DNA from: Paracoccaceae bacterium | Lineage (GTDB): Bacteria > Pseudomonadota > Alphaproteobacteria > Rhodobacterales > Rhodobacteraceae | Reading direction: 5' to 3' | Assembly: GCA_014323795.1 (NCBI GenBank) | Contig: JACONK010000002.1 | Location: 1 to 39,384 of the forward strand | Length of the DNA: 39,384 nucleotides | Shown: piece after piece, positions 26,978 through 35,129 of the stretch | Position numbering within the stretch: the stretch's first letter is position 1 | Layout: each line of letters opens with the position of its first letter | Position numbers and translations under genes: made by a program | Notes under the pieces: model-generated | What the model was told of the DNA's origin: nothing | Seen by the model: the letters and a program-made list of their open reading frames with translations, nothing else | Database searches by the model: none

Positions 26978-27643
26978 ATGCAGAATGACCACATCGTCAC
27001 CCGCTTTGATCATGACCTGACAGAGATTGAAACCATGCTGGTCAGAATGGCTGACAAGGTTGCAGGCCATATCAGGCAGGCATCCAGGGCCCTGATTGAA
27101 GGCGACGACAAACTCGCCAAAAAAATATCGAGGGCAGATCGGGAGGTGAATGCGCTCGAGGAAAAAATCGATGAAAAGGCAATCCGTCTGATCGCCCTGC
27201 GCCAGCCCATGGCCGTCGATCTGCGCGCCGCGATCACCACGCTCAAGATCAGCTCTCATCTGGAACGGATGGGCGACTATGCCAAAACGCTCAGCTATCG
27301 GGTGCGTGTGGTAGAAGATTTTACCGCCTTCAGGCCAATCCTTCGGTCTCTTGCGGAAACATCGGATCGCGTTGCCGTCATGCTTGGCCTTGTGATGGAA
27401 GCCTACGTTAACCGTGACCTGGCAAAGGCCGCCGAGGCGGCTGCCATGGATGAAGAAATCAACGACAGAACAGATTCCCTGTTTCGGGAACTGCTGACCT
27501 ATATGATGGAAAATCCGAGAAACATTGAGCCCTGCACCCACCTTCTGTTCATTTCCAAGAACATGGAACGATCAGGGGACCAGGTTACCAACATAGCGGA
27601 ACAGGTGCGCTATCTCGTCACCGGGGAATTGTCGGAGAACTGA
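26978..27643 (+). CDS. phoU: Phosphate signalling regulator PhoU
   Basis: This 221-residue, all-helical protein has the two PhoU repeats. Each contains a metal-binding helix: SSHLERMGDYAKTLSYR in the first and SKNMERSGDQVTNIAEQVRYL in the second, with the E-R-x-G-D pattern conserved. PhoU links the Pst transporter to the PhoR kinase and keeps the regulon off when phosphate is plentiful. It is spaced 5 bases after pstB and 8 bases before phoB. Nothing unusual was seen. Confidence 0.95.
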   Translation: MQNDHIVTRFDHDLTEIETMLVRMADKVAGHIRQASRALIEGDDKLAKKISRADREVNALEEKIDEKAIRLIALRQPMAVDLRAAITTLKISSHLERMGDYAKTLSYRVRVVEDFTAFRPILRSLAETSDRVAVMLGLVMEAYVNRDLAKAAEAAAMDEEINDRTDSLFRELLTYMMENPRNIEPCTHLLFISKNMERSGDQVTNIAEQVRYLVTGELSEN

Positions 27644-27651
27644 ATTCTGCC

Positions 27652-28350
27652 ATGGCGACCGGTGGCCCGCGCATTCTGATTGTCGAGGATGAGACATCCC
27701 AGTTGCAGCTGCTGTCCTATAACCTGTCGGTTGAAGGCTATCAGGTGTTCACGGCCACAACCGGGGCAGAGGGCCTGCTGGTTCTGGATGAGCAGGAGGT
27801 TGACCTGATCCTGCTTGACTGGATGCTCCCGCATGTGTCGGGGCTGGAGGTCTGCCGCCGGATCAGGCGCGGCAAGGCCACCAGGCATATCCCGGTGATC
27901 ATGCTGACGGCGCGCGGTGAGGAGGATGACAAGATCCGCGGGCTCGATACAGGGGCCGATGACTACGTTGTCAAACCCTACAGCCTGAAAGAGCTGATGG
28001 CCCGGGTGCGCGCCGCACTTCGGGCGAAGTCGGGCCAGCCGGAGAATGACCTGATGGTCTACCTGGGCCTGACGGTCGATCTGGTGCAGCACAGGGTTTC
28101 TATCGGAAATGAGTCGATACCCCTCGGTCCGCTGGAGTTCAAACTGTTGCGCCTGATGATCGGGTGCCCGGGGCGCGTGTGGTCCCGCGACCAGCTGCTC
28201 GACCGGGTGTGGGGGGATAACCTTAACGTCGATACCCGCACAGTGGATGTGCATATCGGGCGTCTGCGCAAACAGATTGCCAGGGTGACGGATGAGAATT
28301 ACATTCGCACCGTGCGCGGTTTCGGGTATGCGCTGGACAAGTCGTCATAA
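27652..28350 (+). CDS. phoB: Phosphate regulon response regulator PhoB
   Basis: This 232-residue OmpR/PhoB-type regulator has a receiver domain with the acidic pair Glu12/Asp13, phosphoacceptor Asp56 (in LILLDWMLP), Thr in MLTARGEED, and Lys in DYVVKPYSLKEL. The winged-helix domain shows GPLEFKLLRLM, RVWSRDQLLDRVWG, VDTRTVDVHIGRLRKQI and RTVRGFGYAL. Activated PhoB binds Pho boxes such as the one before pstS. The partner kinase gene phoR is not in the window; putA occupies the other side of the pst promoter. Confidence 0.95.
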   Translation: MATGGPRILIVEDETSQLQLLSYNLSVEGYQVFTATTGAEGLLVLDEQEVDLILLDWMLPHVSGLEVCRRIRRGKATRHIPVIMLTARGEEDDKIRGLDTGADDYVVKPYSLKELMARVRAALRAKSGQPENDLMVYLGLTVDLVQHRVSIGNESIPLGPLEFKLLRLMIGCPGRVWSRDQLLDRVWGDNLNVDTRTVDVHIGRLRKQIARVTDENYIRTVRGFGYALDKSS

Positions 28351-28363
28351 AGTGTTCCGTGAC

Positions 28364-28384
28364 CGCCGGGGCATCGGCCCGGCG
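28364..28384. terminator. Hairpin between convergent phoB and pyrD
   Basis: CGCCGGG (28364-28370) and CCCGGCG (28378-28384) form a perfect 7-bp GC stem with a 7-base loop. It lies 13 bases after phoB and 5 bases after pyrD on the opposite strand, so it could end both transcripts. No real T-run follows on either strand. Confidence 0.45.
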
Positions 28385-28389
28385 CGAAA

Positions 28390-29472
28390 TCAGGGCCGGT
28401 TTCCGACGGCCTCCGACACGTTCTGAAAACCTTCTTTTGCCAGCAAACTGTCCAGTTTTTCCGCAATGCGCACGGCACCCGTGATGCCGTCATAGATCAG
28501 TGCCGTGTAAATCTGTATCGCCTGTGCCCCGGCCCGGATCCTGTCAAGCGCGTCCTGCGCCGTTGCGATGCCCCCTACACCGATCAGCGGAACGTCGCCT
28601 TTCAGTTCCCCGTAAAATTTGGCCAGTATCCGGGTTGCTGTTGTCCGCAGCGGTGCGCCGGACAACCCGCCTGCTTCTGTTGCATGGCGGCTGCTTAACC
28701 CGTCCCGGCGCAGTGTTGTATTTGTTGCAATCACCGCATCAATCCGGGCGTTACGGGCAACGGCTGCGATGTTGCGGATGTCTGCATCTGTCAGATCAGG
28801 GGATACTTTCAGGAAAATCCCGGGTCGTTTATCGCCCAGCCCGTCCCTTGCCGTCAAAACGCTGTCCAGCAGCCGGGCAAGCGATTCCGCCCCCTGCAAA
28901 TCACGCAGTTTTTCGGTATTGGGGGATGATACGTTAACCGTCACAAAATTCACTTTGGCACCGCAGGTTTTCAACAGGTCTGTGAAATCCGCGACGCGAT
29001 CCCTGCTGTCCCTGTTCGGTCCGATGTTCAGCCCCACGACACCGGTTGCCGGACGTGCTGCCAGCCGCCTGGCAATAACTGCCGCCCCGTCATTGCTGAA
29101 TCCGAACCGGTTGATGGCGGCGCGATCTTCCGCCAGGCGAAAAAGGCGCGGTTTCGGGTTGCCGGATTGCGCGTGCGGGGTGACGGTGCCGACTTCAATA
29201 AATCCGAATCCCGATTTCAAAAGGGGTGCAATCGCGATGGCGTTCTTATCGAATCCGGCGGCGAGTCCGACCGGGTTCAGCAGATTAATTCCCGCAACTG
29301 TTGTGCGCAGCCGGTCCGAGGTCGGCGCGGCCCTGCGCGGCGTCAGACGTGCCCGGAGGGCGATCAGGGCAAGGTCGCGGGCCTGCTCCGGATCGATCCG
29401 GTGCAGGACGGCCCGTGCGACCCGTTCTGCCAGTATCAATGGATAATTGAACAAATCCGTCTGCCCGATCAT
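28390..29472 (-). CDS. pyrD: Dihydroorotate dehydrogenase (quinone), class 2
   Basis: This 360-residue FMN enzyme oxidises dihydroorotate to orotate in pyrimidine synthesis and passes electrons to membrane quinone. The N-terminal helices (FNYPLILAERVARAVLHRIDPEQA) mark the membrane-associated class 2 type. The barrel has NPVGLAAGFDKNA, GFIEVGTVTPHAQSGNPKPR, and INRFGFSNDG. The catalytic serine is in VTVNVSSPNTEKLRDLQ, and LIGVGGI and GAQAIQIYTALIYDG form the FMN phosphate site. The start at 29472 is chosen because AGGGGTGG precedes it; the longer frame adds an unlikely basic leader. It is followed on the same strand after a SDR gene. Confidence 0.94.
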   Translation of the reverse strand: MIGQTDLFNYPLILAERVARAVLHRIDPEQARDLALIALRARLTPRRAAPTSDRLRTTVAGINLLNPVGLAAGFDKNAIAIAPLLKSGFGFIEVGTVTPHAQSGNPKPRLFRLAEDRAAINRFGFSNDGAAVIARRLAARPATGVVGLNIGPNRDSRDRVADFTDLLKTCGAKVNFVTVNVSSPNTEKLRDLQGAESLARLLDSVLTARDGLGDKRPGIFLKVSPDLTDADIRNIAAVARNARIDAVIATNTTLRRDGLSSRHATEAGGLSGAPLRTTATRILAKFYGELKGDVPLIGVGGIATAQDALDRIRAGAQAIQIYTALIYDGITGAVRIAEKLDSLLAKEGFQNVSEAVGNRP

Positions 29473-29556
29473 GCCACCCCTGCGCGGATGGGGCAGGCGG
29501 TGCGTTGCACCGGCCTCTGGTCGCCTGTATTGCATTTTCATAAGCGGATTAAGCTG

Positions 29557-30324
29557 TTAACGGGGTGCCAGACGGATCGCCCCGTCGAGCCGGATCACCT
29601 CTCCGTTGATCATCGGGTTTTCGGCGATGTGCTGGACAAGTGCGGCAAATTCCGCCGGATTGCCAAGCCGGGGCGGGAAGGGTGCCTGCCTGCCAAGCGA
29701 TTCCTGCACGTCCTCTGGCAGATTTTCCAGCAAAGGCGTCCTGAACAGGCCCGGTGCCACCGTCGCGACCCGTACGCCCTTGTCGGCCAGGTCGCGTGCC
29801 ATAGGCAGCGTCATGCCCACGATCCCGCCTTTTGATGCCGCGTAGGCGACCTGGCCCACCTGGCCTTCATAGGCGGCGACGGAGGCGGTGTTCACGATCA
29901 ATCCGCGCTGGCCGTCAGGTTCCAGGGGATCAAGTTCCGCCATCCCCGTGGCGGATTGGCTGGCACAGCAGAACGACCCGATCAGGTTTATCCCGATTAC
30001 CCTGGCAAAAATGCCCGGGTCATGGGGTGTATCATGCGCCGTTGTCTTCGCCGCAGGTGCGATGCCCGCGCAGTTCACCAATACCCGTTCCTGCCCCTGT
30101 CTGGCACGGGCAGCGTTGAAGGCGTCGGCGATACTTTCCGGATCCGACACATCCACCTGCTGCCAGATCGCGCCGATCCGGGCGGCGGTTTCTTTCGCCT
30201 GATCCGCGTTGATATCAAAGAGACACACCTGTGCCCCGGATTTCGCAAAGCGTTCCACCACGGCCCGGCCAAGGCCGGAGGCACCGCCGGTTACAACAAC
30301 GGTTGAAGAAAGAAGGGCTGCCAT
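29557..30324 (-). CDS. Short-chain dehydrogenase, probable type II 3-hydroxyacyl-CoA dehydrogenase
   Basis: This 255-residue SDR protein has the NAD-binding TGGASGLG (residues 12-19), Asp after the second strand (CLFDINADQ), the NCAG variant in VLVNCAGIAPA, catalytic Ser in NTASVAAYEGQVGQ, and YAASK. The GQVGQVAYAASKGGIVGMTLPMARDLA pattern and C-terminal PMINGEVIRLDGAIRL closely resemble HSD10-like 3-hydroxyacyl-CoA or 2-methyl-3-hydroxybutyryl-CoA dehydrogenases of fatty-acid and isoleucine breakdown. AAGGAAG precedes the start at 30324. It lies 84 bases upstream of pyrD on the same strand, with no evident functional link. Confidence 0.87.
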   Translation of the reverse strand: MAALLSSTVVVTGGASGLGRAVVERFAKSGAQVCLFDINADQAKETAARIGAIWQQVDVSDPESIADAFNAARARQGQERVLVNCAGIAPAAKTTAHDTPHDPGIFARVIGINLIGSFCCASQSATGMAELDPLEPDGQRGLIVNTASVAAYEGQVGQVAYAASKGGIVGMTLPMARDLADKGVRVATVAPGLFRTPLLENLPEDVQESLGRQAPFPPRLGNPAEFAALVQHIAENPMINGEVIRLDGAIRLAPR

Positions 30325-30589
30325 GGGTCTGCTTCCTTGTGCGGTTTCGCAATTTGCGCAGACCATAGACAGAAGTCAAGGGAAACCAGGAATATCGTTG
30401 CCCCGATTTTCGCGATCAGCCGCCTTTTGGCCGGGGCGGTATTGATGGTCTGGCGGGTTTGGCAGCAGGTCCGGGCAATGCGGTGATTGTGGCGGTCAGC
30501 TGCATCGGCTGCCGCGCATGGGGGCCGGGCAGGCCTTTCGGATGACACGCCCGCAGGCGGCTTTCCGCATATCAAAACCCCGATGCGGT

Positions 30590-31285
30590 TCAGCGCTTTG
30601 GCCAGTCCGGTTTTTTCGCAAGTGCTGCAAATCCGGCCTCCGCCGCAGCGTTCCAGTCTGCCGAATTTGATGCAAAGGCCCATGCTTGCGACTGCAGGAA
30701 CACGCCGTCATCGAGTACGCGCAGGTGGTTCGCCCGCAATGTGTTGCCGGTGGATGTGATGTCCGCCACGGCCTCTGCCGCCCGGTTTTTCACGGTGCCT
30801 TCGGTTGCGCCCTGGCTGTCTACCAGTTGATAGTCTGCCACGCCGAAGCAGCTCAGATTCCGGTGCACCAGCCTGTGGTATTTTGTGGCGATCCGCAACC
30901 GATGTCCGTGGGTTTTGCGGAACTGCCCGCAGACCGCGTCGAAATCGTTGAGCGTACGCACGTCCACCCACACTGACGGCACGGCCAGTGCCAGCGTCGC
31001 GTGGCCGATGCCCATCGGTGCCAATTCCGTAACCGCCCCGGGGGCCAGTTTTTCACGGATCAGATCGAGCCCCGTGACGCCCACATGGATGCGCCCGGCG
31101 GCGAGCTCTTTGGGGATTTCACCGGCACTTAGAAACACCAGTTCCACATCGGTCATACCGGCTACGCTGCCGGAATACGCCCGCTCCCGCGTGCTGCGCT
31201 CGATGCGTACACCGTGGGCGGCGAACCAGTCAATCACCCGGGTGTGCAGGCGACCTTTCGACGGCAGTCCCAGCTTCATGGCCAT
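30590..31285 (-). CDS. hisG: ATP phosphoribosyltransferase, short form
   Basis: This 231-residue catalytic subunit condenses ATP with PRPP in the first step of histidine synthesis. It begins MAMKLGLPSKGRL. GRIHVGVTGLDLI, GHRLRIATKYHRL and AEAVADITSTGNTLRANHLRVLDDG (the PRPP-binding block) are clear. It lacks the C-terminal regulatory domain of long-form HisG and therefore needs HisZ, encoded just upstream with a 10-base overlap (ATGGCCATGA). Met1 and Met3 are both possible starts. After its stop about 265 bases without a gene lead to the SDR start. Confidence 0.94.
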   Translation of the reverse strand: MAMKLGLPSKGRLHTRVIDWFAAHGVRIERSTRERAYSGSVAGMTDVELVFLSAGEIPKELAAGRIHVGVTGLDLIREKLAPGAVTELAPMGIGHATLALAVPSVWVDVRTLNDFDAVCGQFRKTHGHRLRIATKYHRLVHRNLSCFGVADYQLVDSQGATEGTVKNRAAEAVADITSTGNTLRANHLRVLDDGVFLQSQAWAFASNSADWNAAAEAGFAALAKKPDWPKR

Positions 31286-32379
31286 CCGCAGGCTTCCAAA
31301 AGTGCCTCGGGCCGGATCACACCTCCGACGGCCGCGATGGACCGGCCCTGGCCCAGCCGGGCTGTCAGCGCGTCATAGCGCCCCCCGCTGGCGATGACCG
31401 GCAGATCCGGACGGCCTTCGGCAAGGAAACCGAAGACGAAACCGTCGTAGTATTCCAGCGTCGTGCGCCCAAAGGCTGCCTCGAACGGCAGTGCCCCTGC
31501 GTCAATGCCTTTGGCATCGATGGCCGCAAGCCGTGCCTCAATCCGGTCCGCGGCGGCATTCAATGCCTGAAAGACGGTTGCAATACGGCGCAAGGTCGCC
31601 AGGGTATCGGCACTGCTGCCGGACATGGCGAGGATGTCCTCAATCATCGCCAATTCTTCCCGGGCCAGTGCAGGGGCCTTCTGTTCAGCCTGTAGCGCAC
31701 TGATGCGGGCGCGGATTTCCGCCTCAGATCGGAGGCCGATCTTCGGGCCTGCTTCGGAAAGCAGGGAATCCAGCCCTTTTGCGGCCACTTCTTCCAACAG
31801 CTGCGCGTGCGCGTCCGCAGTGGCGCGGCGGCCGCCGAAGCGTTCCAGCAGATCCACGAACCGGGTCGGCCGCCAGAGGTGACGCATCAGGGCCGTTTTG
31901 CGGTCTTCAGTCGTTGAAAGCGCACGAACGGCATCGCGTAAAAGACCCATGTCACCGGTGGCCACCCGCAGGCCCGCATGTGCCAGCGTATCGTGGAAGA
32001 GGCCGAAGACCTCCGCATCTGCCGCTGCCGGATTTTCGCGGTCAAACACTTCGTAGCCGACCTGCACATATTCCGTGGCTCTGCCGCCTGTCTGTTTGCG
32101 CCAGACCGCGCCACAATAGGTATAGCGCATGGGTTCCGCACCTTCGGCCATGTGGCACTGTACGATCGGGACCGTGAAGTCGGGCCGCAGCATCTGTTCG
32201 CCACAGGCCGGATCCTGGATAACAAAAGCGCGGGCGCGGATATCCTCACCGTAGAGGTCCAAAAGCACGTCCGCTGGCAGCAGGCTGTCGGTTTCCACCG
32301 GCAGGGCACCGGCGGCCCGGAAGATGGCGGAGAGCCGAACGGCCTCTTCCCGTATACGCGTACGGCGGTCATTTTTCAT
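31276..32379 (-). CDS. hisZ: ATP phosphoribosyltransferase regulatory subunit
   Basis: This 367-residue protein is a histidyl-tRNA synthetase paralogue that has lost aminoacylation and serves as the allosteric partner of short HisG. The class II core is visible: RPDFTVPIVQCHM (motif 2 region), YTYCGAVWRKQ, EYVQVGYEVFD, and near the end GGRYDALTARLGQGRSIAAVGG. It lacks the C-terminal anticodon-binding domain of true HisS. It lies 89 bases after hisS and overlaps hisG, so the three form one operon. The gap from hisS contains a perfect hairpin. Confidence 0.93.
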   Translation of the reverse strand: MKNDRRTRIREEAVRLSAIFRAAGALPVETDSLLPADVLLDLYGEDIRARAFVIQDPACGEQMLRPDFTVPIVQCHMAEGAEPMRYTYCGAVWRKQTGGRATEYVQVGYEVFDRENPAAADAEVFGLFHDTLAHAGLRVATGDMGLLRDAVRALSTTEDRKTALMRHLWRPTRFVDLLERFGGRRATADAHAQLLEEVAAKGLDSLLSEAGPKIGLRSEAEIRARISALQAEQKAPALAREELAMIEDILAMSGSSADTLATLRRIATVFQALNAAADRIEARLAAIDAKGIDAGALPFEAAFGRTTLEYYDGFVFGFLAEGRPDLPVIASGGRYDALTARLGQGRSIAAVGGVIRPEALLEACGWP

Positions 32380-32440
32380 GGAACATCAGCCGATCCCGGG
32401 CCCGGCGGTTATCGCCAGCCTGTCCTTGCTTGGCGGGCGG

Positions 32441-32462
32441 TGCCCTTTGTGCGCAAAGGGCA
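32441..32462 (-). promoter_or_regulatory. Perfect stem-loop between hisS and hisZ
   Basis: TGCCCTTTG (32441-32449) and CAAAGGGCA (32454-32462) form a perfect 9-bp stem with a 4-base loop, 6 bases after the hisS stop. No T-run follows in the direction of hisZ, so it is more likely a message-stabilising or processing element, or a weak attenuator separating the synthetase from the histidine genes. Confidence 0.55.
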
Positions 32463-32468
32463 TTGGGT

Positions 32469-33956
32469 TCAGCCTGCGCCGGTGCGCGCGATCATTGCAC
32501 ACACTTCATCTACCATATCCCCGCGGGCAATCTCCTTCTGCGCGGGCTGGGCGCGCCATTCTTCCGGCGTTTCGATCTCTGCCGCGAGCCGGGCGCCGAG
32601 CGTGAGATTCTTGATCTGCACGACACCGCGTTCTTTTTCATCGGACCCTTCAATTATCGCCACGGGGCTTTTCCGCGTATCCGCGTATTTCAGCTGGTTG
32701 CCGAAGGTTTTCGGATTGCCAAGGTAGACTTCCGCCCGGACGCCCGCCCTGCGCAGTTCTGCCACCATGGCCTGGTAGTCCGCCATCCGTGTGCGGTCCA
32801 TCACGGTCACGATCACCGGGCCCGGGGTTTGTGAACCGATCCGCCCCTTTTCCCGCAGGGCTGCCATCAGCCGGTCCACACCGATGGACACGCCTGTGGC
32901 CGGAACCTCCTGCCCCGTGAAGCGCCTGACCAGGTCGTCATACCGTCCCCCGCCGGCCACCGAACCAAACTGCCGCCTGCGGCCCTTTTCGTCAAGGATA
33001 TCAAAGGTGAGTTCAGCTTCAAAAACCGGGCCTGTATAGTAACCGAGACCGCGGACAACGCCCGGGTCGACGTCTATGCGGTCCGGTCCGTATCCTTGTG
33101 CCAGCAGAAGTTCCGCGATCTGTTCGAGTTCGTCAACGCCTTTGACACCTGTTTCGTTGCGGCCAATCAAGTGGCGCAGGTTCGCCAGCGTTTCCGGCGC
33201 ATCGGTCCCCTTGGACGTCAGGAATGCAATAACCGGTTCTGCCTGCCCGTCGCTTAACCCGACGCCGTCTATATAGGCCCCGGATGCATCAAGCCGCCCT
33301 TTGCCGAGCAGTTCCCGAACGCCAGTTTCGCCGACCTTGTCGACCTTGTCAATGGTGCGCAAAACCGCTGTGCGCCGGTCGGTGCTGTCGAGCCCCATAA
33401 CCTCCAGCACCCCGTTTAAAACCTTTCGGCTGTTCACCCGCACCAGGTAATCCCCGGGCGGGATGCCGACCTGCTCCAGCGTGTCCGCCAGCAGTGCGCA
33501 AATCTCTGCATCCGCTGCGACCGAAGTGCTGCCAACCGTATCCGCGTCACATTGATAGAATTGCCGAAACCGCCCGGGCCCGGGCTTTTCGTTCCGCCAC
33601 ACGGGTCCCATGGCATAGCGGCGATAGGGTGTGGGCAAGGTGTTGCGATGCTGGGCATAGACCCGTGCGAGCGGTGCCGTCAGATCATAGCGCAGCGCAA
33701 CCCGGCCTTCGTCATCGTCTTCCCAGGCAAACACGCCGTCGTTGGGACGGTCCGCGTCGGGAAGGAACCTGCCAAGCACTTCAGCGGTTTCCACGGCACT
33801 CGATTCCAGCGGATCAAAGCCGTAGCGGTGGTAGACGCCGGTAATACTGGTGAGCATTTCTGCCCGTTCTGTCACTTCAGGGCCAAAATAGTCGCGAAAC
33901 CCCTTGGGGCGCACCGCCCTGGGCCGTTTTACCTTTGCATTTTTGTCTTTTGCCAT
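32469..33956 (-). CDS. hisS: Histidyl-tRNA synthetase
   Basis: This 495-residue class II synthetase charges tRNA-His. The opening [16 protein letters not shown] leads into motif 1. Motif 2 is [14 protein letters not shown] and [32 protein letters not shown]. The His-A motif appears as [16 protein letters not shown], and motif 3 as [31 protein letters not shown]-terminal anticodon-binding domain ([34 protein letters not shown]) follows. A Lys-rich N-terminal leader ([13 protein letters not shown]) precedes motif 1. It is the first gene of hisS-hisZ-hisG; AGGGTG lies upstream of ATG 33956. Confidence 0.95.
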   Translation of the reverse strand: MAKDKNAKVKRPRAVRPKGFRDYFGPEVTERAEMLTSITGVYHRYGFDPLESSAVETAEVLGRFLPDADRPNDGVFAWEDDDEGRVALRYDLTAPLARVYAQHRNTLPTPYRRYAMGPVWRNEKPGPGRFRQFYQCDADTVGSTSVAADAEICALLADTLEQVGIPPGDYLVRVNSRKVLNGVLEVMGLDSTDRRTAVLRTIDKVDKVGETGVRELLGKGRLDASGAYIDGVGLSDGQAEPVIAFLTSKGTDAPETLANLRHLIGRNETGVKGVDELEQIAELLLAQGYGPDRIDVDPGVVRGLGYYTGPVFEAELTFDILDEKGRRRQFGSVAGGGRYDDLVRRFTGQEVPATGVSIGVDRLMAALREKGRIGSQTPGPVIVTVMDRTRMADYQAMVAELRRAGVRAEVYLGNPKTFGNQLKYADTRKSPVAIIEGSDEKERGVVQIKNLTLGARLAAEIETPEEWRAQPAQKEIARGDMVDEVCAMIARTGAG

Positions 33957-34320
33957 CGCACCCTGCCTGTCGCCCCCCCTGCTTTTCGACTGCCGGGCCT
34001 AACCCAAAAGCCCGAAGGAAACAATCAGGCCGGCCAGAAGGGACTGTTCACCTTCAAAATGCATGCCGGTGGCTTTCTCCGTCTTTTTGGCGGGCCTGAA
34101 TGCTGCCCGCGGCACCCCGGGCAGCCGGAACAGGAAACCGCGGAACGCGACAAACACAAAACCGGCGATTCTGTTATTTTTCGCATCCCCGGTATCGGCA
34201 AAACCTTCATGTCTGCAATGCCTGTAAACCAGGCCGCGCATAATTACGCAGCGGCAAATCCTGGCGCGCCCTTGCGCAACCAGGGCCCGGCACCCAACAT
34301 CAGCTTCGGGAGGGCGCAGG
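33957..34320. other. Gene-poor stretch upstream of hisS
   Basis: About 360 bases between the hisS start and the receiver-domain remnant. It must hold the hisS promoter (minus strand), but no clear -35/-10 pair was found. Open frames on both strands give no recognisable protein. GGGAGGG at 34308-34314 would serve as a ribosome binding site for the receiver remnant. Confidence 0.4.
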
Positions 34321-34683
34321 CTGCAAAAGGGGCTGCTCATTGAAGATGAGCCCCATATTGCTGAGGCAACCGGCTTTCTTCTGATGCGGGAGGGGCCGGA
34401 TGTGCCGGTGCATTCCGACGGCACCGATGCTGACCGTGCGGCTGAGGACACATCGCCTGATGTGATCAGGCCGGACGTTATGCTGCCCGACAAAAGCGGT
34501 TGTGATATCCTGCGGGAAATCCGGTCAGGCCAGCGCATCGCCCGCCTTCCGGTCATGATTCTGACGGCCAGGGGCCAGGGCAGGGACCGGGCAGAAGCGG
34601 AAGAAGCCGGTGCCGGCCTGTTCATGACAAAACCGTTTTCCAATGCGGATATTGTGGCGGGCGTCAGGCGGTTGCCTGAATGA
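34321..34683 (+). pseudogene. Stand-alone response-regulator receiver domain, start codon eroded
   Basis: The frame encodes about 120 residues of a CheY-like receiver: LLIEDEPHIAEATGFLL, a phosphoacceptor in DVMLPDKSGCDILREI (Asp52 counted from CTG 34321), MILTARGQGRDRAEAEEAGA and FMTKPFSNADIV. All key residues are present. No ATG, GTG or TTG exists in frame before the domain; CTG 34321 has an ideal GGGAGGG 6 bases upstream, and ATG 34384 would omit the acidic pair. The strand before Asp52 reads VIRPDV, where Arg-Pro breaks the usual hydrophobic run. I read it as a decaying gene, though CTG initiation is possible. Confidence 0.6.
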
Positions 34684-34802
34684 ACCGGCCTGATCCGGTT
34701 CCGGGTTGTCCCGGCCACAAAGGCCCGTAATGCCGCGGTGCCGCTGCCGCTCGCATCACCTCCATCGCTGACATGATTTCAGGCCGGCCCTGACGCGCGG
34801 TT

Positions 34803-35129
34803 TTGAAGTGTTTTCCGGTTAACGCTGTATACCGACGCCGACCGGCTGGTGCAGGCTCTGATCAACCTTGTTGCCGAAATCTCAGTGATTCGGGAACAAC
34901 CTTTTCGTTTGGGAAAGCCAATACTATAATCAGGAATGGTGACTCGACAGTAACCGTATGGGGTGACTGGCTGGGGTTCAACTTCGCAGGTAACAGGTGG
35001 TATCCGGGCAGAGGTCCGGACGCTGTTCCCAAAGAACCTGAAACTGAACCGGAAGCTCCGATTAACCCGCCTGCGAACACTTCTGATAACCCCCCCTTCG
35101 ACTACTCCACCCAAAAGCTTTACCTATGA
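34803..35129 (+). pseudogene. 5' part of the small RTX gene of module B, out of frame with its 3' part
   Basis: This 108-codon frame contains NGDSTVTVWGDWLGFNFAGNR, similar in layout to the N-terminal GDDLIVTSGPLDLGPLFVGD of module A. An acidic Pro-rich linker (PKEPETEPEAPINPP) follows, then TGA at 35127-35129. The linker and repeats of the downstream frame take over after the C7 tract at 35090-35096. In the downstream frame this same region reads as an implausible basic peptide, so this is probably the original frame. Only TTG 34803 could start it, and its first 30 or so codons overlap the kinase remnant. Confidence 0.55.
34807..34875 (+). pseudogene. Fragment of a sensor histidine kinase (N-box region)
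   Basis: In one frame the sequence reads LTLYTDADRLVQALINLVA, which matches the stretch before and into the N-box of histidine kinases (D-x-x-R-L-x-Q-x-L-x-N-L). A TGA lies in frame just upstream and similarity stops abruptly after NLVA, where sequence belonging to RTX module B begins. Alone it cannot work. Next to the receiver remnant it suggests a former kinase-regulator pair. The assignment rests on a motif of about 20 residues. Confidence 0.45.

Noticed and set aside
33999-34718. 239-codon minus-strand frame upstream of hisS
   Set aside because: It covers the antisense of the receiver remnant; the translated peptide is Arg/Ser-rich with no domain.
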